Assembly (NCBI RefSeq): GCF_003044185.1
Contig: NZ_PYYB01000004.1
Location: 279,380 to 343,379, forward strand
DNA: 64,000 bases
DNA from: Paraconexibacter algicola
Lineage (GTDB): Bacteria; Actinomycetota; Thermoleophilia; Solirubrobacterales; Solirubrobacteraceae
Direction: 5' to 3'
Below the pieces are notes generated by a model that was not told the origin of the DNA, searched no databases, and worked only from the letters and a program-made list of their open reading frames with translations. Position 1 is the stretch's first letter. The number at the start of each line of letters is the position of its first letter. Shown piece by piece: positions 25,263 to 33,720 of this stretch. A program made the position numbers and the translations under genes.

Positions 25263-26414
25263 CTACCCGAGCGCGTGCCCGAGCCGCTGCAGCGCCTCGT
25301 CCAGCTCGGCGTCCGGGAGGGCCAGCGACAGGCGCGCCCAGCCCGCCCCGCGCGCCCCGAACCCCTCCCCCGGTGCGACCGCGACCCGCGTGCGATCGAG
25401 CAGCCGCCGGGCGCTCCAGCCCTCCGGCAGCCGCCACCACGCGTAGAACGTGCCCTGCGGCGGCTCGATCCCGGGAAGCCCGGCCGCGACGAGCCGGTCG
25501 CGACGCGCCGCGTAGACGGCCGCGCGGTCGGCCACCGTCGCCTGGTCGCCGTCGAGGGCCGCCGCGAGCCCGTGCTGCAGGGCGGTGAAGACGCCGGCGT
25601 GCATGTGGTCCAGGAGCAGCTGCACGCGCGCCACGACCTCGGCGTTCCCGACGACGAAGCCGATCCGCCAGCCCGCCATGCCGTGGACCTTGGAGGCGGA
25701 CCACAGCTCGACCGCCACGTCCGCCGCCCCGTCGAGCTCGAGCACGCTCCGCGCCCGGCGCCCGTCGAAGGCGAGGAACCCGTAGGCGAGGTCGTGCACG
25801 AGCGTCAGGCCGTGCGCGTGCGCGCGCTCGACCGCGGTGCGCAGCGTGGCGTCCGTCGCCAGCACGGCGCAGGGGTTGGACGGGTAGTTCAGCACCGCGA
25901 CGGTCGCCGCGGCGAGGTCCGCGGCGGCGACCGCGTCCCAGTCGGGCTGCCAGCCCGCGCGCTGCTCCAGCGGCAGCGCGACCGTGCGGGCACCGGCGAG
26001 CGCGACGCCGCTGGGGTAGTCCGGGTAGCCGGGGTCGGGCAGCAGGACGGCGTCGCCGCGCTGGGCGAGCGCGAGCGCGAGCAGCGTGATCGCGGTCTTG
26101 GTGCCGGGCACGACCGCGACCTGGCGGTCGGGGTCCAGCGTCACGCCGTGGTCGGCCGCGTAGCGCCGGGCGATCGCCTCGCGCAGGGCGCGCTGACCGT
26201 CGAAGGGCGGGTAGCCGTGGACCGCCGGGGTGGCGGTCTGCCCGAGCGCCTCGGCGACCGCGGCGAGCGCGTGGGCGGGCGGCGGCAGGTCGGGGTTGCC
26301 GCGACCGAGGTCGATCACCGGCGGGCCGGGCGTGGCGCGCGCGGCGGCCACCGCGGCGAGGATCCCGGTGAAGAACTGCGGGGGCAGGCGCTCCAGCCGG
26401 TCGGGTCGGGGCAC
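25263..26414 (-). CDS. PLP-dependent aminotransferase, class I/II
   Basis: 383-residue fold-type I aminotransferase. Features: DLGRGNPDLPPP near the N-terminus, ALREAIARRYAADHGV, LNYPSNPCAVLA (substrate-binding NPxN region), VHDLAYGFLAFDG (the Asp and Tyr that hold the cofactor) and the catalytic lysine in ELWSASKVHGMAGWRIGF. The sequence is close to the LL-diaminopimelate/N-succinyl-DAP aminotransferase (DapC-like) and alanine/aspartate groups; the amino donor is not certain. A TAGGTT element (complement of 26421-26426) 6 nt before the GTG suggests a leaderless mRNA. Confidence 0.87.
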   Translation of the reverse strand: MPRPDRLERLPPQFFTGILAAVAAARATPGPPVIDLGRGNPDLPPPAHALAAVAEALGQTATPAVHGYPPFDGQRALREAIARRYAADHGVTLDPDRQVAVVPGTKTAITLLALALAQRGDAVLLPDPGYPDYPSGVALAGARTVALPLEQRAGWQPDWDAVAAADLAAATVAVLNYPSNPCAVLATDATLRTAVERAHAHGLTLVHDLAYGFLAFDGRRARSVLELDGAADVAVELWSASKVHGMAGWRIGFVVGNAEVVARVQLLLDHMHAGVFTALQHGLAAALDGDQATVADRAAVYAARRDRLVAAGLPGIEPPQGTFYAWWRLPEGWSARRLLDRTRVAVAPGEGFGARGAGWARLSLALPDAELDEALQRLGHALG

Positions 26415-26468
26415 CCCGGCAACCTAGCGTTCACGAGATCCGGTCGTGCGCCTGCCAGCCTGCCGGGG

Positions 26469-27200
26469 ATGCGGTCCCTCGGACACCTCCCGGTGCTCGC
26501 GCTCGCGCTCGCCGGGGCCGCCGGGGTCGTCGTCCTCGCCGGGGTGCTGCCGCTGCCCGACCCGTACCCGGCGGCGCGCGACGCGGTCGACGAGCTGGGC
26601 GCCTGGACCTACCTGCTCGTCGGGGCGGTCGTGCTGCTGGAGACGAGCGTCGGGCTGGGGATGCTCTCGCCCGGCGAGGCGGTGATCGCGGTCGCGGGTG
26701 CGGCGGCGGCCGCGGGCGTCCTGGACCCGGTGGTGCTCGTGGCGGTCGCCTGGTGCTGCGGCGTCGCGGGCGACACGCTCAGCTGGGCGCTCGGCCGCCG
26801 CTACGGGCAGGCCGCGCTGCCGCGCATCGGCCGGCGGGTCGGGCTGACGCCCGCGCGGGTGGACCGCGTCGCCGCGCGCGTGGCGCGGGGCGGCGGCTGG
26901 GTGCTGATCGCCGGGCGCTTCGTCGGCCCGGTGCGCGTGCTCGCCCCGTTCCTGTGCGGCGCCAGCGGCATGCGCTACCGGAAGTTCCTCCCGTTCGACG
27001 TGGTCGGGATCGCGCTGTGGGCGGGCACGTACCTGGCGATCGGCTGGGCGTTCTCCGACGCGCTGGAGTCCGCGACCGGGCGCGCGGGGCAGATCGGCAT
27101 CGCCGTGCTGCTCGCGGGCGGGATCGTGGTGCTGGCGCTGCGGCGCGTCAGCCCGGCGCCGGGACCGTCGCCGACGCCGGATCCGGCTCGCCCCGCCTGA
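26469..27200 (+). CDS. DedA family membrane protein
   Basis: 243 residues with about five hydrophobic helices. The DedA/VTT motifs are present: SVGLGMLSPGEAVIAVAGAA in place of the usual FPPIPSE (a variant), GDTLSWALGRRYG, and GRFVGPVRVLAPFLCGASGM near residue 150. Probable role in envelope lipid-carrier homeostasis. It is a diverged paralogue of the protein at 11707-12342. The last 53 bp overlap the end of the convergent hydrolase gene. Confidence 0.85.
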   Translation: MRSLGHLPVLALALAGAAGVVVLAGVLPLPDPYPAARDAVDELGAWTYLLVGAVVLLETSVGLGMLSPGEAVIAVAGAAAAAGVLDPVVLVAVAWCCGVAGDTLSWALGRRYGQAALPRIGRRVGLTPARVDRVAARVARGGGWVLIAGRFVGPVRVLAPFLCGASGMRYRKFLPFDVVGIALWAGTYLAIGWAFSDALESATGRAGQIGIAVLLAGGIVVLALRRVSPAPGPSPTPDPARPA

Positions 27201-28734
27201 GCGCCCGCAGCCGCGCGCCGCGCGCGACCTCGCGCTCGATCAGCCGGTCGGCGAGCTGCTGCGCGGCGTCCGGGGGCAGGTGGTGGCCGAGCGCGAGGTT
27301 GACCGCCAGCGGCAGCTCGACGCGGTAGTCGTGCGCGGCGGCCTGCGGCAGGTCGGACGTCCAGCGGGTGGCGCGCAGGAGGTCGAAGACGAGCTGCAGG
27401 AACGTGATGCCCGGCACCCAGCGCAGCCCGTCCGGGCCGCCGTCCTCGTGCAGGCGCTCGTCGAGCCACTCCGGTCGCCGCCACAGGACGTCGAAGCCGC
27501 TGAACAGCACGACCGGGTCGACCCGCCGGTCCAGGAACGCGAAGCGCAGCGCGCGGGCGGCGGCCGGGTCGGCGTCGAGCAGCTCCCGTGTGGAGACGAG
27601 CGCGACCCGCTCGTCGCGGGGCACCCGGTCCTTCTGGAACGCGCGGCGCAGCCCGGAGAAGAACGGCGTGCCCGCCCACAGGGCGCGGTCGACCCCGGCG
27701 GCGTCGAGCGCGGCGACCCCACCGTCCTTGAAGACCTCCTGGCTGGCCCACGCGCCGAGGCTCTCGCCGTAGACGACGACCTCCGGGCGGTGCGGCCGGT
27801 CCGCCAGCCGGGCGGCGAGCTCGGCCAGCACGGCGCGGTGCGTGTCGCGCGCGACCGGCACCTTGAACGGCATCGCGAGCGTCGGGCGGTCCCAGTACTG
27901 GACGCAGACGCTCGCCACGTCGCCGCGGCAGAGCACCTCCTCGGCGTCCAGCGGCACGGGGTTGACGAACCCGCGCAGGGTCGCCGACCAGACGACGACC
28001 CGCCCGCGGTCCAGGCCGCCGAGCCGCTCGAGCTCGTCGATCGCGAGCCGCGCGCGCTCCTGCACGGTCGGGGCGCTGCCGACGCCGACGAACACCCGGA
28101 CGGGATCGACCGCCGGGCCCCCGTCGGGCCGAAGCGCGCGGATGTCCGCGGCGGGGACCGCGCAGGCGAGGAACCGCGTGCCCTCGAAGTCCAGGCCCTC
28201 GCGCGGGACGGCGCTCCCGGCGCCGCCGGAGACGGTGGGCAGGAACGTGCCGCCCACGGGCGGGTAGGCGGTCATCCGCGGTCGCTGGCGGCGCGGGTCG
28301 GTGCGCTTCCACGCCCACCAGCCGCTCGCGCCGAGCGCGACCGCGCCCGCGAGCGCCACCCGGTCGACCGGCTCGCGTCGCTCGCGGACGGGGGCGAGCG
28401 CTCCGAGCAGCGCGCCGATCCCGGCGACGCGGGCGCCCGTGCCGACCGCGGCGACGAGGTCCGACGGGCTGGACGGCAGCTCCGCGAGGGTCGCGGCGGC
28501 CCCGATCCCGGCGACCGCCAGCCGGGCCTCGGACTCGCTGCCCAGCCGCTCGGCCAGGCGCAGCACCGCGACCTCCGTCACCGCGCCCGCCCCGGCGCCG
28601 AGGACCACCGCGCCGGCCGTCACGGCCGCCTGGTCGCGGCGGCGACGGCGCAGCAGCGACGGCGTGAAGGAGGCGGCGAGCGCGACCGCGGCCATGATCC
28701 GCGCGGTGTCGCGGCGCTCGAAGGTGGTGCTCAC
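27148..28734 (-). CDS. Membrane-anchored alpha/beta-hydrolase family protein
   Basis: 528 residues. The N-terminal third holds several hydrophobic segments (about 13-32, 38-58, 75-100 and 115-135). From about residue 150 the protein matches the actinobacterial alpha/beta-hydrolase family of pfam10081 type, with nucleophile elbow YGESLG (in EVVVYGESLGAWASQEVF), and RRVDPVVLFSGFDVLWRRPEW as a family block. Probably an esterase or lipase acting at the membrane. The GTG at 28734 fits the family N-terminus. It converges with dedA and diverges from phoD. Confidence 0.8.
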   Translation of the reverse strand: MSTTFERRDTARIMAAVALAASFTPSLLRRRRRDQAAVTAGAVVLGAGAGAVTEVAVLRLAERLGSESEARLAVAGIGAAATLAELPSSPSDLVAAVGTGARVAGIGALLGALAPVRERREPVDRVALAGAVALGASGWWAWKRTDPRRQRPRMTAYPPVGGTFLPTVSGGAGSAVPREGLDFEGTRFLACAVPAADIRALRPDGGPAVDPVRVFVGVGSAPTVQERARLAIDELERLGGLDRGRVVVWSATLRGFVNPVPLDAEEVLCRGDVASVCVQYWDRPTLAMPFKVPVARDTHRAVLAELAARLADRPHRPEVVVYGESLGAWASQEVFKDGGVAALDAAGVDRALWAGTPFFSGLRRAFQKDRVPRDERVALVSTRELLDADPAAARALRFAFLDRRVDPVVLFSGFDVLWRRPEWLDERLHEDGGPDGLRWVPGITFLQLVFDLLRATRWTSDLPQAAAHDYRVELPLAVNLALGHHLPPDAAQQLADRLIEREVARGARLRALRRGEPDPASATVPAPG

Positions 28735-28791
28735 GGCCGCGATGCTGCCACAGGACGCGGCGCCGGCGGTTAGCCTCCGCCGAACGCCGGC

Positions 28792-28813
28792 GTTCACCCG
28801 GTGTTCACCCCGG
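28792..28813 (+). promoter_or_regulatory. PHO box (PhoP operator) upstream of phoD
   Basis: Two adjacent 11-nt direct-repeat units, GTTCACCCGGT (28792-28802) and GTTCACCCCGG (28803-28813), match the actinobacterial PHO-box consensus bound by phosphorylated PhoP under phosphate limitation. They end 32 nt before the GTG of a PhoD phosphatase gene. The spacing and target make an activator site likely. Confidence 0.85.
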
Positions 28814-28845
28814 TCCCCCGCCTTCTCTGACAGGTTCCCGCGCCC

Positions 28846-30429
28846 GTGAGCGATCTCTCCTCCCCCGTCACCCGCCGCACCGTGGTCGGCGGCGCCCTCG
28901 CCACCGGCGGCGCCGTGCTGCTCGGCGGCCCTGCCGCGCTCGCCGCGAAGCCGCCGCGCCGCCGCATCCGCGAGCCGCTGCTCACCGACGGCGACTTCCA
29001 CCTCGGGGTCGGCTCGGGCTTCCCGGGCACCGACGAGATCACCCTGTGGACGCGCGTCGAGGGCGTCGAGCGCAACAGCCGCGTCCGCCTGGAGGTCGCC
29101 CGCGATCCCGACTTCCGCCGCACGGTGCTGCGCCGCGACGTGCGCGTGCCCGTCGTGCGCGACGCGACCGTCCACGCGCGGCTGAAGGGCGGGCCGCTGC
29201 GGCCCGGCGAGGAGTACTACTACCGCTTCACCACGCGGCGGACCGCGTCGGACGTCGGCCGCTTCCGCACCGCGCGCCCGGCCGACTCACGCGAGCCGGT
29301 GCGGATCGGGTTCTTCTCCTGCCAGGACTACCAGGCGGGCTACTACCCGGCGCACGCGGCGCTCGCCGCGCAGGACGACCTCGACCTCGTCGTCTGCCTG
29401 GGCGACTACGTCTACGAGCAGACCTTCTACGACGGCCCCGCCGACCGCAAGGACACGCTCGGCGCGGCGAAGGACGGCTTCGTCCTGACGCTCCCCGAGT
29501 GGCGGGAGAAGTACCGCCTCTACAAGGCCGACCCGAACCTCCGCAAGCTCCACGCGGCGCACCCGTTCATCGCGATCTGGGACGACCACGAGGTCGAGGA
29601 CAACTACGCCGGGGAGCGGCGCGACACCGCCAAGGGCCAGGACGCCCCGTACGACATCCGCGAGCGGCGCCGCAACGGCTACCTCGCGTTCTTCGAGTAC
29701 ATGCCGCGGCTGCGCGCCAAGCCGGTCGACTTCCGCATCTACGGCAGCGTGCCGCTCGGCGCCACCGCCGAGCTGTTCCTGCTCGACCAGCGTCAGTACC
29801 GCGACCCGCAGGCGTGCACGGGCCAGATCGTCGTGCCGTGCCCGGACGCCGAGACGGGACGGCGCACGTTCCTCGGGGCCGAGCAGAAGGCGTGGTTCAA
29901 GCGCGCGGTCACCGACTCGCGGGCGCAGTGGAAGGTCGTCGCCAACCAGCTGATGATCATGGCCGTCGACTCGGTCCCCGGCACGACCATCAACGTCGAC
30001 GCGTGGGACGGCTACGGCGCGGAGCGGCGCGAGATCCTCGAGCACTTCCGGGCCCGCGGCGTGCGGGACCTGACGTTCATCACCGGGGACATCCACACGT
30101 TCTTCGCGGGGACGGTCCACACCAACGGCCGCGCGAACACGCCGGCGGTCGGGACGGAGTTCGTCGGCGGCTCGATCACCTCGCTCGGGTTCGAGGACAT
30201 CATCCCCGAGGCCACCGCGCGCGAGACGATCAAGGCGGCGCTGCGCACCACCAACCCGCACATCTCCTACGCGGACTTCCAGCACCGCGGCTTCGGTCGG
30301 CTGGAGGCCCGCACCGACGGGCTGCGCGTGGAGTACCACTCCGTCGACGCGCAGGACCCGGCCGCCCGGCCGGTGCGGCAGGCCGCGTTCTCGGTCGCGC
30401 CGGGCGACACGACCGTGCGCCCGGCCTGA
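28846..30429 (+). CDS. phoD: Alkaline phosphatase D (PhoD), Tat-exported
   Basis: 527-residue calcium/iron-dependent phosphodiesterase/phosphatase of the PhoD family. The N-terminus carries a twin-arginine signal (TRRTVVGGALATGGAVLLGG). A fibronectin-like PhoD N domain follows, then the metallophosphatase core: FFSCQDY, VVCLGDYVYE, IWDDHEVEDNYAG, VVANQLM and FITGDIHTFFAG, which supply the metal ligands. It releases phosphate from organic esters outside the cell. A two-unit PHO box lies immediately upstream, so it is expected to be induced by phosphate starvation. Confidence 0.95.
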   Translation: MSDLSSPVTRRTVVGGALATGGAVLLGGPAALAAKPPRRRIREPLLTDGDFHLGVGSGFPGTDEITLWTRVEGVERNSRVRLEVARDPDFRRTVLRRDVRVPVVRDATVHARLKGGPLRPGEEYYYRFTTRRTASDVGRFRTARPADSREPVRIGFFSCQDYQAGYYPAHAALAAQDDLDLVVCLGDYVYEQTFYDGPADRKDTLGAAKDGFVLTLPEWREKYRLYKADPNLRKLHAAHPFIAIWDDHEVEDNYAGERRDTAKGQDAPYDIRERRRNGYLAFFEYMPRLRAKPVDFRIYGSVPLGATAELFLLDQRQYRDPQACTGQIVVPCPDAETGRRTFLGAEQKAWFKRAVTDSRAQWKVVANQLMIMAVDSVPGTTINVDAWDGYGAERREILEHFRARGVRDLTFITGDIHTFFAGTVHTNGRANTPAVGTEFVGGSITSLGFEDIIPEATARETIKAALRTTNPHISYADFQHRGFGRLEARTDGLRVEYHSVDAQDPAARPVRQAAFSVAPGDTTVRPA

Positions 30430-30444
30430 CCTCCGCGGCGCGGC

Positions 30445-31686
30445 TCAGGGGCGGCGCAGCGCGATCGTGCGCGTGCGCCGGACGCCGCGCAGCACGAACC
30501 GCACGGTCAGGGTGCGCGCCCCGGGCGCGACCCGCACGGTGACCGCCCGGCCGCTGCGGACCGTCCGCCCGCCCGGGAGGACGAGGCGCCGCGTCACGCT
30601 GCGGCGGGTCCCGTCGGCGGCGAGCAGCACCAGCCGCGGCGTGAACCGCACGAAGCCGCCGCGGACGGTCACGCGCGACGGCGTGAGCAGCACGCGCGGC
30701 GCGGTCGGGCCGTCGGCGGGCGTCGCCGCCGCGCCGGCGGCGGGGACGGGCGCGAGCGCGGCGCCGGTGACGCGCGCGGACGGCAGCTCGGCGATCACCC
30801 CGTCGAAGCCGACGCTGAAGAGGCGCCCGGCGGAGAAGCCGCTGCGCCCGTGCCCGAACGCGACGGCGCTCGGGGTGCGCAGCCCGGTGGCGATCGTGCA
30901 GAACCGCGGCGCGGCCGTGTCGACCCGCCAGACCTCCCCCGGGACCTGGGCGGCGACGTAGAGCCGGTCGGCGCCGTCGATCGTCATGCCGTCGAGGCCG
31001 GCGGCGATCCCGTCCGGCGGCGGGGTGGCGAAGGTCCGCACCTGCGAGGAGTCGCGCAGGTCGATCCGCGTGATCGCCGCGGGCTGGAAGGTCTGGGCGG
31101 CGTAGAGGTGGCGCTGCGCACGGTCGATCGCCAGGCCGTTGGCGCTGAACACGGACGCCCAGCGCAGCTGGACGGTGCCGTCGGGGCCGACGCGGTCGAT
31201 GCCGAACCCGACGTCGCTGGAGGCGTACACGGCGCCGTCGTCCGCGCGCACGATCCCGTTGACCATCTGCAGGCCGGAGGCGACGGTCTCGACCACGCGC
31301 GTGGTCGGGTCGACGCGCAGCAGCCGGGCGACCGGTCGCAGGTTGCCCTGGAGGCCGGGCACGAGCCCGTCGCCCTGGCCGACGAGGATCCGGCCGCGCT
31401 CGTCGATCGCGAGCCCGCCGGGCGCGTCGATGCCGCTGGCGATCGTCTCGGGTGCCGCTCCGGGCGCGTCGAGGCGGCGCAGCTCGCGGGCGGTCGTGTC
31501 CGTGTAGTAGAGGCGCCCGTCGGCGTCGACGATCGCCGACTCGAGCACCCCCTGCCCGGTGAGGACCGGGGTCGCGGGCGCGGCGCCCTCGGGGCAGCGG
31601 TCGATCGCCTGCGCGGCCGGGGTGGCGAGCGCCAGCAGGCCGGCGGTGGCGAGGAGCGACCGGCGGACGGTGCGGATCGGGGTCAT
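30445..31686 (-). CDS. Secreted SMP-30/gluconolactonase-like beta-propeller protein
   Basis: 413 residues with a signal peptide (SLLATAGLLALATPAAQA, cleaved near residue 27). Residues about 40-310 form a six-bladed propeller-like repeat: VDADGRLYYTDTTARELRRL, IDERGRILVGQGDGL, RADDGAVYASSDVGFGIDRV and IDGADRLYVAAQVPGEVWRV. The C-terminal 100 residues are a separate Ig-like basic domain (VLLTPSRVTVRGGFVRFTPR). It may be a lactonase or a binding protein; catalytic metal ligands were not traced. It overlaps the thioesterase gene by 4 bp and follows it. Confidence 0.75.
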   Translation of the reverse strand: MTPIRTVRRSLLATAGLLALATPAAQAIDRCPEGAAPATPVLTGQGVLESAIVDADGRLYYTDTTARELRRLDAPGAAPETIASGIDAPGGLAIDERGRILVGQGDGLVPGLQGNLRPVARLLRVDPTTRVVETVASGLQMVNGIVRADDGAVYASSDVGFGIDRVGPDGTVQLRWASVFSANGLAIDRAQRHLYAAQTFQPAAITRIDLRDSSQVRTFATPPPDGIAAGLDGMTIDGADRLYVAAQVPGEVWRVDTAAPRFCTIATGLRTPSAVAFGHGRSGFSAGRLFSVGFDGVIAELPSARVTGAALAPVPAAGAAATPADGPTAPRVLLTPSRVTVRGGFVRFTPRLVLLAADGTRRSVTRRLVLPGGRTVRSGRAVTVRVAPGARTLTVRFVLRGVRRTRTIALRRP

Positions 31687-32501
31687 CGGGCCTCCACGTA
31701 GAGGGACTGGGCGCTCGTGCCGAGCGCGCCGTGGAGGTCGGAGAGCCGCGAGGCGGCCAGCCCGATCCCGGCGCCGTCGATCACCGTGCGGGCGTCGAGC
31801 TGCACCCACTCCCCCACGGGCTCGCGCTGGAGCTGCACGGTCAGGTCGGTGTTGACGAACAGGTGGGTGCGGAAGTCCAGGGCGCTCGAGACGCCGTTGC
31901 CGAAGTCCGCGGCCATCGCGACGAGCGCCAGCGGCGAGGCCGCCTCGTCGTCGACGAGCGGCCGGGCGGCACGGAACCAGGTGACCGCGGGACCGGGCTC
32001 CAGGAAGTCCCCGTGCACGAACCGCAGCTCCATGCCCGTGACGCCGAAGCCGGTGTCCGCCTCCCCCATCGGGACCATCGGCGCGAGCGGGTGCGCGAGC
32101 GGGTCGGGGCCGCCGGGGACCTCGGCGGGGCCGGTCGCGCGCGCCGCGTCGGGGACCGGGACGGGCGGGTCGGCGACGCGGTGGCGCACCGCTCGCGCCC
32201 GCAGCACGACGGGGCCGCCCGCGACCGCGAGCTGCGCCTCGACGAGCTGGAAGCGACGGCCCGGCTTGACCAGCGCGGCGGAGACGGTCAGCGGGGCGAG
32301 CGGGACGGGACCGAGGAACTCGTAGGCGAGCCGCAGGACCGCCATGCGCGTCCCGTCGGTGCCGGAGGGCACCGCGGCGATCTCCCGGGCGAGCAGGCCG
32401 GCGGGCGCGCCGCCGTGGAGCTGCGCGTCGTCCCACGGGCCGCGGGCGTGCCCGGACGGCACGTAGGTGCCGCCCTCACGCGTGAAGATCGGCTCGGTCA
32501 C
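31683..32501 (-). CDS. Acyl-CoA thioesterase-like, double hot-dog (TesB/4HBT_3) protein
   Basis: 272 residues with the two hot-dog domains of the TesB-like/thioesterase-like superfamily: PSGHARGPWDDAQLHGGAPA begins the first, with GGAPAGLLAREI as its helix. SALDFRTHLFVNTDLTVQL and GIGLAASRLSDLHGALGTSA end the second. Predicted acyl-CoA hydrolase. The GTG start at 32501 overlaps the crotonase stop by 4 bp and the 3' end overlaps the propeller gene by 4 bp, giving a three-gene unit. Confidence 0.82.
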   Translation of the reverse strand: MTEPIFTREGGTYVPSGHARGPWDDAQLHGGAPAGLLAREIAAVPSGTDGTRMAVLRLAYEFLGPVPLAPLTVSAALVKPGRRFQLVEAQLAVAGGPVVLRARAVRHRVADPPVPVPDAARATGPAEVPGGPDPLAHPLAPMVPMGEADTGFGVTGMELRFVHGDFLEPGPAVTWFRAARPLVDDEAASPLALVAMAADFGNGVSSALDFRTHLFVNTDLTVQLQREPVGEWVQLDARTVIDGAGIGLAASRLSDLHGALGTSAQSLYVEAR

Positions 32502-33259
32502 GCGTCCTGCGCGCCGAGGGCCTTGCGGCGCATCGACCACATCTGGGCCGAGCGCTCCATCTCCAGCGCCGCGCCCCAGGGCAGCGCGGGCGGCCCGAGC
32601 TCGGTGCGCAGGGACAGCGTGGTGCGGCGCGCGAGCTCCGGGTCGCGGGCGGGGACGGCGGCGAGCTCGAGTGCCCGCGCGTCGACCGCGTCGGCGTCGA
32701 GCGCCTCGTAGGCGAGCCCGGCGGCGACGGCCTGCTCGCCGGTGATGCGCTCGCCGAACAGCGCCAGTGCCGCGGTCGTCTCCCTCGCTCCGGTGCGGCC
32801 GAGCAGCACGCCGTGCCCACCGCCGGGGTGCAGCCCGATCGGGATGAAGCCGGAGGCGAGCTTCGCGTCGCGGGCGACGATCCGCAGGTCGGTCGCGAAC
32901 GCGAGGTTCATGCCCGCGCCGACGGCGCCGCCGTGGATCGCGGCGATCGTCGGGACCTGCAGCTCCCCGACGCGGTGGAACGCCCGGTAGATCGTGCCCA
33001 TGCCGGTGAACGCGTCGGGCGCCGCCGGGTCCTCCCCGGCGCGGGCGAGCGTCGCGCGCTCGCCGCCGGCGCAGAAGTAGCCGCCCGCGCCACGGACGAC
33101 GACCGCGCCGACGGTCGGGTCCGCGTCGAGCTCCTCGCAGGTGTCGATCATGGCCCGGGCCATGGCGATGGTGAGGGCGTTGCGGCGGTCGGGGGCGTCG
33201 AGCGTGAGGACGGCGACGCCACCGTGGCGCTCGAGGGTCAGGTCGGTGAGCGGGCTCAT
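32498..33259 (-). CDS. Crotonase-fold (enoyl-CoA hydratase/isomerase-like) protein without the usual catalytic glutamates
   Basis: 253 residues of crotonase fold: NALTIAMARAMIDTCEELDA, the oxyanion-hole segment GAGGYFCAGGE, and AIHGGAVGAGMNLAFATDLR. In hydratases, two glutamates act in the GGGCEL and PEIxLG positions; here those sites read Asn (AGMNLAF) and Phe (GFIPIG). A GGGH motif replaces GGT. It may therefore catalyse another crotonase reaction. A TAGCGT box (complement of 33268-33273) 8 nt before the ATG suggests it starts the thioesterase-containing operon. Confidence 0.82.
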   Translation of the reverse strand: MSPLTDLTLERHGGVAVLTLDAPDRRNALTIAMARAMIDTCEELDADPTVGAVVVRGAGGYFCAGGERATLARAGEDPAAPDAFTGMGTIYRAFHRVGELQVPTIAAIHGGAVGAGMNLAFATDLRIVARDAKLASGFIPIGLHPGGGHGVLLGRTGARETTAALALFGERITGEQAVAAGLAYEALDADAVDARALELAAVPARDPELARRTTLSLRTELGPPALPWGAALEMERSAQMWSMRRKALGAQDA

Positions 33260-33270
33260 CGCCCGGGACG

Positions 33271-33720
33271 CTATCCGCTGAGCAGGTCTTCCACGGTGCC
33301 GCCGCGTCGCTCGCGTCGGACGACGAGCCGCAGGCCCGACCAGGTCGCGTCGACGGCGCAGACCTTCGTGTCCACGAGGCCGTGCGGCAGTGCGATCTCG
33401 CGGACGACGTCCTCGGTGACGTCGGTGGGGACCTTCGAGGCCCGCTTGGGCCAGCAGACCCACCAGGCGCCCGCGGGGAAGATCGTCCGGGTGACCGGCT
33501 CGCGGTCGGCCTCGAGCCGGGCGCGCTCGGTGCGGAAGGTCAGCACGACGTCCGCTGCGGGCACGAGCGTCGCGTGCAGGCGGACGTCGGCGGGGAGCGG
33601 CCCGAGCCCGTGCTCGACGAACCCGGCGGGCGCGTCGAGCACGCAGACGACGTGCCCGGCCTTGATGGCGAGCTTCTGGGCGAGTGGGCGACCGGAGTAC
33701 CCGGCCGGGGTGGTGCTCAT
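33271..33720 (-). CDS. DUF3052 family protein
   Basis: 149 residues matching the DUF3052 family: AGYSGRPLAQKLAIKAGHVV at the N-terminus, then FRTERARLEADREPVTRTIF and WWVCWPKRASKVPTDVTEDV, with DVKVCAVD-like VDTKVCAVDATWSGLRLVVR at the end. Function unknown; related proteins occur widely in bacteria and some are annotated as DNA- or ligand-binding. The ATG overlaps the stop of the preceding alpha/beta-hydrolase gene by 4 bp, indicating a two-gene unit. Confidence 0.85.
   Translation of the reverse strand: MSTTPAGYSGRPLAQKLAIKAGHVVCVLDAPAGFVEHGLGPLPADVRLHATLVPAADVVLTFRTERARLEADREPVTRTIFPAGAWWVCWPKRASKVPTDVTEDVVREIALPHGLVDTKVCAVDATWSGLRLVVRRERRGGTVEDLLSG

Noticed and set aside
27842..28267. 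Serine/arginine-rich plus-strand frames over the 27-28.7 kb hydrolase
   Set aside because: They are antisense frames of the hydrolase with no ribosome-binding site and biased composition.
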